A stretch of DNA of 19,889 nucleotides, taken from Candidatus Aerophobota bacterium (GTDB lineage: Bacteria; Aerophobota; Aerophobia; Aerophobales; B3-G15). The DNA is taken from assembly GCA_030615365.1 (NCBI GenBank), contig JAUWZM010000049.1, positions 1 to 19,889 of the forward strand, given 5' to 3'. Both the position numbers and the translations under genes were made by a program. The notes under the pieces are model-generated. The model was given only the letters and a program-made list of their open reading frames with translations, had not been told where the DNA came from and ran no database searches. Shown here piece by piece: positions 1-7,261 of the stretch (positions within the stretch are counted from its first letter, which is position 1; each line of letters opens with the position of its first letter).

Positions 1-146
1 TTATGCCGTAGCTCTTATAGGCGATGTATCAGGTTACAGGATAACTAAGAGTTTGAACGCATAGACCCGCCTTGATCGCCGCTGCCTTATGGAAACACCT
101 CGCCGAGCAGCAAAAAGAAAAAGGATTTTTCAGAGCTCTCAGCTTG
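1..146. other. Downstream flank of acs operon, no supported gene
   Basis: No complete gene is visible. On the minus strand the only ATG or GTG starts give peptides of a few codons. On the plus strand an open frame entering from the left edge runs from position 2 to a TAG at 62-64 (about 20 residues, ending ITKSLNA). It could be the tail of a convergent gene but is too short to judge. A weak A/T-rich inverted repeat lies at 117-131; it lacks the GC stem expected of an intrinsic terminator. Confidence 0.35.
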
Positions 147-1241
147 TCAAATCCGGTTAATAATCTCATCAATATTTAGATAGGTGCTTACCAACCGTGC
201 AGTTCCTCTCACTTTATCCTCATCTGTAGCCCTGATCTTAACTCGACGCTCATGTACCTTTTTGGTAGTAGTATACGTATCATCTTCTGATAGGAGGATG
301 GAAAACCCACTTTCTCCAAATAACTTAAGGACACCTTCGTGAGGGAGTAACCCTCCGGTGAGAATTGCCCCTGCCATCTGGCACCTCTCACCCATTACCA
401 TCTCTCCAGCAATAATTGCCAGAATAACATCTTCCCTATCTCCGGGAACGATTACTAAGCTGTGAGGAGTAAGACGTGCCAACACATGATATGGTTCCAT
501 GGCGCCAACGAGAATATTCATAACTCTTCTTTGCAGAAACTCCTTGCCATAAAGGACTTTTGTATTTGTGGCTTCTAATATCTGTTCCATAGTTGGATAA
601 GTAAGGTCCTTTTGAAAGGGTATTATACCTAAAAGCTTTATTCCTTTACGCTCCAGACCAGCCTTAGTTAGCTCTTTTATTTTTTCATACTTCTCAGGAA
701 AAACCTTATTTATAACTACACCCACCACTTCAACTCCCTCCTGATCGAAAAGCGCCTTATTAAGCACAATTTCATCAATAGGTTTGCCTATCCCTCCGGT
801 AGAAATTAGAAGGACCTTACTTTTAAGAATTTTTGCTACAGAAGCATTTGACAGATCAAAAACAGATCCCACACCAGCATGACCGGTTCCCTCAATTAAG
901 ACTAATTGTTTACCCACAGAAACACGGCTATAACATTCCTTGATCAATCTTATGTATCTTTCTAATCCCCCTTCCTGTATATATCTTTCTGTGAATCCCC
1001 TTTCTACTGTAATTGGATTCATATCTTTCAAATAACTGTTGGTTCTGCAGATATCTCTCATTAGCACTACATCCTCATCAATCCTGACACCTTCTATCTC
1101 CACATAGTGTTGCCCAACAGGCTTAATAAAACCAATACAGGAATATTTTTTTCTTAGGATCTGGAGTAACCCAAGGCAGACAGTGGACTTACCATCATTC
1201 TGTCGGGTTGCTGCTACAAAGAGTCTTTTGTGAGAACTCAT
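147..1241 (-). CDS. BioD-like P-loop / DRTGG-domain protein (phosphotransacetylase N-terminal-like, no catalytic domain)
   Basis: A 364-residue cytosolic protein with the architecture of the N-terminal half of long phosphate acetyltransferases (COG0857 type). A BioD/CobB-like P-loop domain begins with ATRQNDGKST at residues 11-20, and a DRTGG domain covers about 215-330 (PGDREDVILA and ILTGGLLP are recognisable). The PTA_PTB catalytic domain that would follow in a full Pta is absent: the protein ends naturally at NIDEIINRI. The ATG directly follows the acsE stop codon (TAGATG), so it is translationally coupled and is the last gene of the acs operon. In long Pta enzymes these domains sense metabolites. 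A regulatory or partner role at the acetyl-CoA/acetyl-phosphate step is inference. A cobyrinate or dethiobiotin synthase function is less likely because the P-loop lacks the usual first Gly and the C-terminus is DRTGG. Confidence 0.8.
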   Translation of the reverse strand: MSSHKRLFVAATRQNDGKSTVCLGLLQILRKKYSCIGFIKPVGQHYVEIEGVRIDEDVVLMRDICRTNSYLKDMNPITVERGFTERYIQEGGLERYIRLIKECYSRVSVGKQLVLIEGTGHAGVGSVFDLSNASVAKILKSKVLLISTGGIGKPIDEIVLNKALFDQEGVEVVGVVINKVFPEKYEKIKELTKAGLERKGIKLLGIIPFQKDLTYPTMEQILEATNTKVLYGKEFLQRRVMNILVGAMEPYHVLARLTPHSLVIVPGDREDVILAIIAGEMVMGERCQMAGAILTGGLLPHEGVLKLFGESGFSILLSEDDTYTTTKKVHERRVKIRATDEDKVRGTARLVSTYLNIDEIINRI

Positions 1242-2027
1242 CTATTTTCCTCGGTAAGCTTTTATAAAGGAATCTGAGTAGATATGCTTGTTTAATATAA
1301 CCTCGGCAGTTATAGCTGAGTTTACCAATTCCTTATCAGTAACATCACATATAGCTGCGTCAAGACCTGCCTCAATGCACATTACCAAAAATATACGATT
1401 AATAAGTTTCATTTCTTTAGCCTTAGAAGAAATATTACTTAATCCGGCAATTATATGAGGAGGAGGGCTGGATAAAAGAGTAAATTGACGAATAGCCTCA
1501 ATGAAGTTACCCGCCTGCTCCTGAAGGAACTTTAAAGGCATAGTTACAGGGTCAAGAAAAATTTTATCTTCAGAAAGTCCTCTTTCTAAAGCTTCACTAA
1601 ATATAGTAGCACCTAATTCTACTCTGCGATTCACATCTTGAGGAGCACCTTTTTTGTCCATGCAAAGTCCAATGAAAGACGCATTATACTCTACTGCCAG
1701 AGGAATGATCTGATCCAACTTTTCCTTATCAGCAGTAGAGGAGTTAATTATAGGGGGATGTTTGCAGATTTTTATAGCCTTTTCTATAAAAACAGGTTTG
1801 TTGCTATCAATAGAGATTGGTGTTTCCACTGTTTCCTGGACAGTTTCAATCATCCAGATAAAATCATCTACTTTATTAGAGGCAGCTCCCATATTGACCT
1901 CTAAATAATTTGCACCATCTTCCGTCTGAATTTTTGCCCAGTGCTGGATGATTGACTTATTTTTTTCCTTTATGGCTCTTTGAATATCTTTAAAACCACC
2001 GTTTATTCTCTCGCCTATAAAAATCAT
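1242..2027 (-). CDS. acsE: Methyltetrahydrofolate:corrinoid iron-sulfur protein methyltransferase
   Basis: AcsE transfers the methyl group of 5-methyl-tetrahydrofolate to Co(I) of the corrinoid iron-sulfur protein, joining the methyl and carbonyl branches of the Wood-Ljungdahl pathway. The 261-residue length matches the family (about 262). It is a pterin-binding TIM barrel. The pterin-site residues of the Moorella enzyme are present one position earlier: Asp74 (SIDSNKP), Asn95 (IINSST), Asp159 (LDPVTMP) and Asn198 (GLSNIS); Asn198 corresponds to the Asn that helps activate N5. The start at 2027 is supported by a strong GGAGGAG site a few bases upstream. It lies 21 bp after acsD and abuts the next gene directly. 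All key residues look intact, so I expect an active enzyme. Confidence 0.95.
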   Translation of the reverse strand: MIFIGERINGGFKDIQRAIKEKNKSIIQHWAKIQTEDGANYLEVNMGAASNKVDDFIWMIETVQETVETPISIDSNKPVFIEKAIKICKHPPIINSSTADKEKLDQIIPLAVEYNASFIGLCMDKKGAPQDVNRRVELGATIFSEALERGLSEDKIFLDPVTMPLKFLQEQAGNFIEAIRQFTLLSSPPPHIIAGLSNISSKAKEMKLINRIFLVMCIEAGLDAAICDVTDKELVNSAITAEVILNKHIYSDSFIKAYRGK

Positions 2028-2048
2028 CGTTTTCTCCTCCTCAATTTT

Positions 2049-3020
2049 TCAGCTAACTTTCCCCATCATGCTGTCAATATATTTTTTTAACTCTTTCACT
2101 GCCCCTGGATGCCTCATAATAAAAATATCTGTCCCAGCCTGAAGGTAAACTAAGCCAGTTATTATCTCCCAGAGAGGACCTCTTTGAATCCGACTTCCCC
2201 ATCCTGGAACTTCTTCTTCCGGTGCTATAGCTTCCTTGACCTTCCATACCTCCTTCCCAATATCTGCTAAAAGAGGCATGGCCCACATTTTGTCCCCAGA
2301 TAATCCTGCTATACGTCCTCGCTCCATAATTGAATATACATATTCCATCCCATATCCTAAAGCCCCGGTAGAAGGATAAATAACAATATCTTCGGGGGAT
2401 AGACCTATATCGGTAGCTAAAATATTAACTTGCTTGGCTATATTTATATCTACAGGAGACTCAGCAATCAACTTATGTTTATCAGCCTTACACAATGCTA
2501 TCAGGGTTTTGTAATTTTTATCGGTGATAGTTCCCAAAAGACACCTCTCTCCTGCAGCAGCCTGAGAACAGGCAGGGAATATTTCATTGTCCTTTTCATC
2601 ATTACCACATCCCCAGATAATAAGAGGAACTGCTACTGATTTTAAAACGCTTTCAATTGCCCGAACAGCCTCATCGCTACCCCTATTTTCTCCATCAGGA
2701 TCGCATCCCTGAAGCCTCAAACAGACAAGATCTGCCTTGAATTCCTCCACACATTTTTTTGCCCATTTACCAGGATCATTCCATACATCAGAAAAATATT
2801 TTGTGAGCTCCTCGGGCCAATCTGTTGGAGTAATATCCCAAACTTCCATAGCTATCACTGAAGGATGAAGAATGTCCCCTTCAAAGTAAAGAAAAGGCAA
2901 AGTATTGGTTCCTCCTACAGTAATAGTATGAGCTCTTGTTCCTCCTTCTTCTTTCGTAGCTCCGATAGTTACCTCATTTATTGGATTGCGCCAGTTTTGT
3001 TTCACATCAGGAATCTCCAT
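2049..3020 (-). CDS. acsD: Corrinoid iron-sulfur protein, small subunit
   Basis: AcsD is the small TIM-barrel subunit of the heterodimeric corrinoid iron-sulfur protein (CFeSP), which carries methyl-cobamide from AcsE to acetyl-CoA synthase. It is about 323 residues and recognisable throughout: VGGTNTLPFLYFEG near the N-terminus, DLVCLRLQGCDPDG in the middle, and IYPSTGALGYGMEYVYSIME followed by DKMWAMPLLADIGKEVW in the C-terminal half. I place the start at ATG 3020, not the in-frame GTG one codon upstream, because the GGAGG site at 3026-3030 is 5 nt from the ATG but only 2 nt from the GTG. Unusually, acsD is not adjacent to acsC: acsV and an ATPase gene lie between them. A 90-bp gap with a hairpin precedes it. 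Confidence 0.95.
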   Translation of the reverse strand: MEIPDVKQNWRNPINEVTIGATKEEGGTRAHTITVGGTNTLPFLYFEGDILHPSVIAMEVWDITPTDWPEELTKYFSDVWNDPGKWAKKCVEEFKADLVCLRLQGCDPDGENRGSDEAVRAIESVLKSVAVPLIIWGCGNDEKDNEIFPACSQAAAGERCLLGTITDKNYKTLIALCKADKHKLIAESPVDINIAKQVNILATDIGLSPEDIVIYPSTGALGYGMEYVYSIMERGRIAGLSGDKMWAMPLLADIGKEVWKVKEAIAPEEEVPGWGSRIQRGPLWEIITGLVYLQAGTDIFIMRHPGAVKELKKYIDSMMGKVS

Positions 3021-3058
3021 CACAACCTCCTTTTTTAAGGAATTTATAAGTTATTGAA

Positions 3059-3076
3059 GGGCGACTGAAGTCGCCC
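3059..3076. repeat. Perfect 7-bp hairpin (REP-like) between the ATPase gene and acsD
   Basis: GGGCGAC, a TGAA loop, then GTCGCCC form a perfect GC-rich hairpin followed by CTAC. It lies in the 91-bp gap between the ATPase stop and acsD, about 30 nt upstream of the acsD ribosome site. There is no U-tract on the minus strand, so it is not a canonical terminator. It could stabilise or process the mRNA and set the level of the distal genes. The form resembles dispersed palindromes with a GTAGGGGCGAC core that I recall from other genomes, but a second copy is not in this window. Confidence 0.6.
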
Positions 3077-3114
3077 CTACCCACCAGAGAATTTATTCTT
3101 TGTGCCTTGGTGAC

Positions 3115-3891
3115 TTAGTGGCCTGAACTGTTACCTTTTATTTTATATCCTGCCCTGGTCAGTATTTTCTCAATAGAAGAAAAAGCAGGTGAGTTCTGTG
3201 AGAGCTCAAGCAAAGATCTACCACTCCAATTATACTCTTCTAAATCAGGGTCATATTCTATCTTTCCTAAATAATTTCCATTTATGCTTTTCATGTATTC
3301 CTCTGTTGCTTTCTTAAATCTATGATTTCCTATAAGGTACACATTATCAAAGCGAATTCCAATTTCCAGAGCAATTTTCCTCATCCTTTCTACATTATTT
3401 AAAGCCTTTTTGGAGGGATCTAATATAACAAATATATCATCTATTTCCCATATTATCCTTCTGTTAAGATGTTCCAGGCCACCTGGTGAATCTATAATTG
3501 TATATTCATACCCATTCGCCATTTTGGGAAGAATGTTCCTTAAAATATTGTTGGGCATACAGTAACACCCTTTAGTCCACTTCACTCCTATAGAGGCCAT
3601 ATCAAACTTTTCCGATTCATATAAGCAGGAAATATTAAATAAATACTCTATTCTATCAGGTAAGGGCATAGAGTTTAGCTCTTTACGAGTTTTGTCTTTC
3701 TGAACATCAAAAAGCACCTCAGATATAGTCTTTATTCCCTCTTTTTGTAAATCCACTCCCAGCATATCGGCAAGACTTTGGTCAGGATCAGCATCAATAA
3801 GCAAGGGATGCGATAAGCATTTAGCCAGTAACGCTACAAAAGTTGTTTTACCTGTACCACCTCTTCCTGTGCATACAATTTTTTTACCCAT
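3115..3891 (-). CDS. CooC/AcsF-like MinD-family ATPase (nickel-enzyme maturation), RGGTGKTT variant
   Basis: A 258-residue deviant-Walker P-loop ATPase of the CooC/AcsF/MinD family. CTGRGGTGKTT lies at residues 7-17, followed by LIDADPDQSLA (Walker A' type Asp) and IIDSPGGLEHL (Walker B region). Cys109 and Cys111 in GCYCMPN match the CXC metal-binding motif of CooC, which binds nickel at the dimer interface. The signature lysine of the GKGGVGKT motif is replaced by Arg10. The gene starts 3 nt after acsV and sits between acsV and acsD, so a role in ACS nickel insertion (AcsF-like) or CFeSP/activator maturation is inferred. The other CooC of this operon (11580-12344) retains Lys. The stop codon falls inside a sequence resembling a dispersed intergenic repeat (3100-3121), so the exact C-terminus may be recent. 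Confidence 0.85.
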   Translation of the reverse strand: MGKKIVCTGRGGTGKTTFVALLAKCLSHPLLIDADPDQSLADMLGVDLQKEGIKTISEVLFDVQKDKTRKELNSMPLPDRIEYLFNISCLYESEKFDMASIGVKWTKGCYCMPNNILRNILPKMANGYEYTIIDSPGGLEHLNRRIIWEIDDIFVILDPSKKALNNVERMRKIALEIGIRFDNVYLIGNHRFKKATEEYMKSINGNYLGKIEYDPDLEEYNWSGRSLLELSQNSPAFSSIEKILTRAGYKIKGNSSGH

Positions 3892-3894
3892 TTT

Positions 3895-5811
3895 TTAAAC
3901 TGCCCTTTTTATTCTTTTCATTATAGTGGGGAATTTACTTCCATTGGTATGAGGTAAAAATTTTGCTGCCATAAACTCATCCATATAATACGGATAGGTT
4001 ATAAGGTCGTAGTAAGTTATATTCTTGCTAATCTTATACGCAGCATCAAGAGCATCTTTTGACAAAAGAGCCATTTTTGCTCCTAAGATAGATGTATTAC
4101 CTACAAATTGCACCCTCTCCCTTTGAACATCAGGAATGAGACCAATAGTTATAGCATTTTCTTTATCAAGAAAATTACCAAATCCTCCGGCTAAGTAAAT
4201 TCTTTTAATATCGGAAAAATCAATACTCAGCATTTTAGTGAGTGCATTTATTCCAGCAAAGATAGCTGCCTTAGCTCTAATAAGGCTTTCTATACCAGCC
4301 TGAGCTATAACTATGTCATTTTTAGTTGCAGTTTGAGAAGATGGTACTAAGAGAAATTCCAATTCCCCATTCACATCTCTTACTTTACTATTTGTATCAG
4401 GATTCAATCTACCAGATCGGTCTACAAATCCTGCTTTAAACAGCTCTGCTATAGTATCTACCAATCCAGAGCCACATATGCCTCTTGGTTTTCCTCCTCC
4501 AATAGTTATATACTGAATTTTTCCCTCTTCAGAAATTTTAACTTTTTCTATAGCTCCCTCAGCTGCTCTCATTCCACTTTTAACTCCACTCCCCTCAAAA
4601 GCGGGACCTGCTGAGGCAGAGCAACACACCATCCAATTTTTATCGCCAATAACAATTTCTCCATTTGTCCCAACATCTATAAGCATAGTAAGCTCGTCTG
4701 CTTGGTATAAACCTGTAGCAAGTATTCCGGCAGTAATATCAGCTCCCACCCAGCTTGCTATGCTGGGAAGAAAGTAGAGAAGTCCTCTGGGATTAATCTT
4801 TATCCCCACCTCGGCTGCTCGTATGGGCGGAGGATAAGTGCACACAGGAACATAAGGTTCTTTCCGAAGATAAGAAGGATTTAACTCAAGGAGAAAATGG
4901 AGCATTGCTGTATTCCCTGCACAAACAACAGCCATCACATCGTTAAGTCGAATGTTATTTCTGGATATTAAAGCAGTAATAAGATTATTTATATCATCAA
5001 CAATTGCTTCTCTTAGTTTTTCTTCTCCTTTAAGCTCCGCATAGATCATTCTACGGGTAACCTCTTCTCCATAAACCATCTGAGAGTTATAAGTAGCCTC
5101 AGCATCCATAGTCTCAAAGGTCCTTAGATTTATCAGATGGACTACTACTGTTGAAGTTCCTACGTCTATGGCAATGGCAAAATTTCTATCTGCAGTATCT
5201 CCTTTCTCTACCTGGATAATTTCAACTGTTCTGCCTCTTACCCCTAAAGTGGTAGTTATCTTCCAACCACTCTCTCTTAAAATGTAAGGAAGAGCTCTTA
5301 TTACCTTGAGCCCGGTTTGCATAATAAGGGTTTTTCTTTGACGCCTTATACTACGATAAAGACGAATATGGTCAGCTATATTATCCTGTAAGGAAGGGGG
5401 AGGGAGTTCAAGATAAATTTTTTGAATAATTGGCTCGTACTTGAAAAACACCTGCTCTTTCATGGGAGCATAAAGAGCTCTGAACCTTTGAGCATCCTTA
5501 TCTATAAGTATTTTCCCTTTTGCACGTGACTCAGGAGGAACCTCAACTACTATATCACCTATAACCTCAGCCTGGCAGGCAAGAACATACCCCCTTTTAA
5601 TATCTTCCCTTTTAAGAAGAGTGGTGGGATGAGTAGCAACATCACCTTCTTTAACTACAACCTTGCATTTACCACAGATCCCATCTCCTCCACAAATAGA
5701 GTTAACATACACACCAGCTCTTGTTGATGCCTCAAGAAGGGTTACGCCTTTTTCTACCCGTACTGTTTCACCTTGAGGCAAAAAAGTTACGTTAACCTTA
5801 TCTTTTTTCAT
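3895..5811 (-). CDS. acsV: Reductive activator of corrinoid iron-sulfur protein (2Fe-2S, ASKHA domain)
   Basis: AcsV/RACo uses ATP to drive electron transfer that re-reduces the inactive Co(II) state of CFeSP to Co(I). Numbered from the chosen start (638 residues), an N-terminal plant-type [2Fe-2S] domain has Cys40, Cys46, Cys49 and Cys79 (CGGDGICGKC, then ACQ). A linker/middle region follows, then an ASKHA ATPase domain: AIDVGTSTV near 214, LIDVGTNGE near 377, CGSGLVD near 446 and LAGGFG near 540. I choose ATG 5811, which overlaps the acsC stop as ATGA, a normal coupling arrangement. A start seven codons upstream at 5832 is possible but would overlap acsC by 25 nt and has no better ribosome site. 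The context between acsC and acsD matches its substrate. Confidence 0.93.
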   Translation of the reverse strand: MKKDKVNVTFLPQGETVRVEKGVTLLEASTRAGVYVNSICGGDGICGKCKVVVKEGDVATHPTTLLKREDIKRGYVLACQAEVIGDIVVEVPPESRAKGKILIDKDAQRFRALYAPMKEQVFFKYEPIIQKIYLELPPPSLQDNIADHIRLYRSIRRQRKTLIMQTGLKVIRALPYILRESGWKITTTLGVRGRTVEIIQVEKGDTADRNFAIAIDVGTSTVVVHLINLRTFETMDAEATYNSQMVYGEEVTRRMIYAELKGEEKLREAIVDDINNLITALISRNNIRLNDVMAVVCAGNTAMLHFLLELNPSYLRKEPYVPVCTYPPPIRAAEVGIKINPRGLLYFLPSIASWVGADITAGILATGLYQADELTMLIDVGTNGEIVIGDKNWMVCCSASAGPAFEGSGVKSGMRAAEGAIEKVKISEEGKIQYITIGGGKPRGICGSGLVDTIAELFKAGFVDRSGRLNPDTNSKVRDVNGELEFLLVPSSQTATKNDIVIAQAGIESLIRAKAAIFAGINALTKMLSIDFSDIKRIYLAGGFGNFLDKENAITIGLIPDVQRERVQFVGNTSILGAKMALLSKDALDAAYKISKNITYYDLITYPYYMDEFMAAKFLPHTNGSKFPTIMKRIKRAV

Positions 5812-7160
5812 CTTTTGTCGCCTGGTTTCCATTCATTCTTAAGGAAACTGGGTATCCTGACTGCCTCTTCTGGACCAACTAACACATTCCAGCCAAATTC
5901 ATCTATAAGTTCTGCCCGAAAAACAGCAACAAGACCAGGGATAATAATAGTATTGTGATTTATCTTTTCTCTGACTTTTTGTTTTTCTAAAGTTTTTGCT
6001 ACCTTTTCCGCAGACCACTTATCTCCAGCATACGCATTTAAAACACCCATCCCTTCAGTTTCTACTACAGAAATATAGGTGGGGATTTTGCTGTTTTCTA
6101 CTTCTGACTCAACAGTAAAGTAGGTAAGAGAAAAATTAGTGGTAACAATTACTGGTGAATCAGGATTTACTGCTCCTATCTCGTAGAGCTTAAAGTCCAC
6201 AGCATTAGGCACTTGAGGATCGGTATAGATATTCTGCCTCACAGTAAGCAGGGGTAGAAGCTGCCAGGTATTTTTGGCTTTTACCACCACAATATTTGCA
6301 TACTTGCATACATAGGTAGACGCCTGAATCATTTCTTGAAAAGGGTCTTCCTCGCTGGTAAACATTATGGTAGGGTATCCTAAGGGACGGAAAACTTTTT
6401 CTACTGCCAATCGCCTTAACTTAGTTAAATAATCAAGTGCGGTTCTGGTTGTTCTTGTCCCTGGATCAAGAACAAGATCGTTCACTCCAATTTTTTTTAT
6501 ATTCTGGGTAAGGTCGGCAATCTCTTCCAGGCTCTCAGCATACACAGCAAGAGGACAGTTATACTGCCTGGCAAGGGAAGTCATTTTTTCAAAATTTTCC
6601 TTGTTCGCAGAATAGATTAAGGGTCTTTTATCACCTACAAGCTTTAGAGCAGGTTCTATAACAGAGGGGTCCTGGCAGATGAGAATGAGGGGATGGGTAG
6701 TCTTCTCTATAATCTTTTCTGCCAGATGAGCGTATTCCTGAGCACTGGCTGAGGTGTGCTGCAAAGCTACAAGATCCATCCCTATTTCCTCACCTACTCT
6801 GGTGAACTTGAGCTGATTTATGGAAGTTACTTCTTTATCCAGCTCACTATCTGTCAAAGTATCTTCAAGTAAAATAGCCACTCCTGTTGGACGGTAAAAT
6901 TTTTCCTTATGGCGAAAAAGTACCGTTTCCTGTCCTATTTCTAATTTATTTTGGTCACTACCAATGGAAACAAGCTTCATGGGAGGCGTTGAAGACTCAG
7001 CAACTTGAGTTTTTGCCTCTCCACTTACGTGTGGACATTGATCCAGGGAAACCCTTTTTGCTGCCATCTGCATGGCAAAAGCCATACAGGTAGGAAAATT
7101 ACAATCCCCACAATTAGTTCTAGGTAAAAGCTTGTAAATTTGCAGTCCGGTTAAGGCCAT
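5808..7160 (-). CDS. acsC: Corrinoid iron-sulfur protein, large subunit
   Basis: AcsC is the large CFeSP subunit carrying the [4Fe-4S] cluster and, with AcsD, the cobamide that receives the methyl group. It has 450 residues, the usual length. The N-terminal cluster domain has Cys17, Cys20, Cys25 and Cys42 (NCGDCNFPTC followed by QCP), the CX2CX4CX16C pattern of the family. A TIM-barrel region (about 90-310) and a C-terminal cobamide-binding region (about 320-445, with VVTTNFSLTYF and TEGMGVLNAYAGDKW) follow. The ATG at 7160 has a strong GGAGGAAG site. It follows acsB after 101 bp of A/T-rich repeat and overlaps acsV by 4 bp. Confidence 0.96.
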   Translation of the reverse strand: MALTGLQIYKLLPRTNCGDCNFPTCMAFAMQMAAKRVSLDQCPHVSGEAKTQVAESSTPPMKLVSIGSDQNKLEIGQETVLFRHKEKFYRPTGVAILLEDTLTDSELDKEVTSINQLKFTRVGEEIGMDLVALQHTSASAQEYAHLAEKIIEKTTHPLILICQDPSVIEPALKLVGDKRPLIYSANKENFEKMTSLARQYNCPLAVYAESLEEIADLTQNIKKIGVNDLVLDPGTRTTRTALDYLTKLRRLAVEKVFRPLGYPTIMFTSEEDPFQEMIQASTYVCKYANIVVVKAKNTWQLLPLLTVRQNIYTDPQVPNAVDFKLYEIGAVNPDSPVIVTTNFSLTYFTVESEVENSKIPTYISVVETEGMGVLNAYAGDKWSAEKVAKTLEKQKVREKINHNTIIIPGLVAVFRAELIDEFGWNVLVGPEEAVRIPSFLKNEWKPGDKR

Positions 7161-7178
7161 TTGCTTCCTCCTTCTTTA

Positions 7179-7253
7179 TATGAGTAATGGGTAATGAGTG
7201 ATAAGTAATGGGTTACTCATCCCTCTTCACTTATTACATATTACTAATTACTG
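7179..7253. repeat. Imperfect palindromic GTAATG/CATTAC low-complexity repeat
   Basis: Between acsB and acsC, a left arm rich in GTAATG, GAGTGAT and AAGTAATG units (7179-7213) is followed by a right arm with TCACTTATTACATATTACT (7228-7245), giving a long imperfect inverted repeat. The 13-mer ATTACATATTACT at 7233-7245 recurs at 17681-17693 in a similar element. It is non-coding. It lies inside the operon, so its transcript could fold into a weak hairpin upstream of acsC. Confidence 0.6.
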
Positions 7254-7261
7254 CCTCAAAA

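Noticed and set aside
117..131. Inverted repeat after the last operon gene as a terminator
   Set aside because: The stem is nearly all A-T and the following minus-strand sequence lacks a proper GC stem plus U-tract.
3895..5832. acsV starting at the upstream ATG 5832
   Set aside because: The start at 5811 gives the ATGA overlap with the acsC stop, and the seven extra residues are charged and not needed by the ferredoxin domain.
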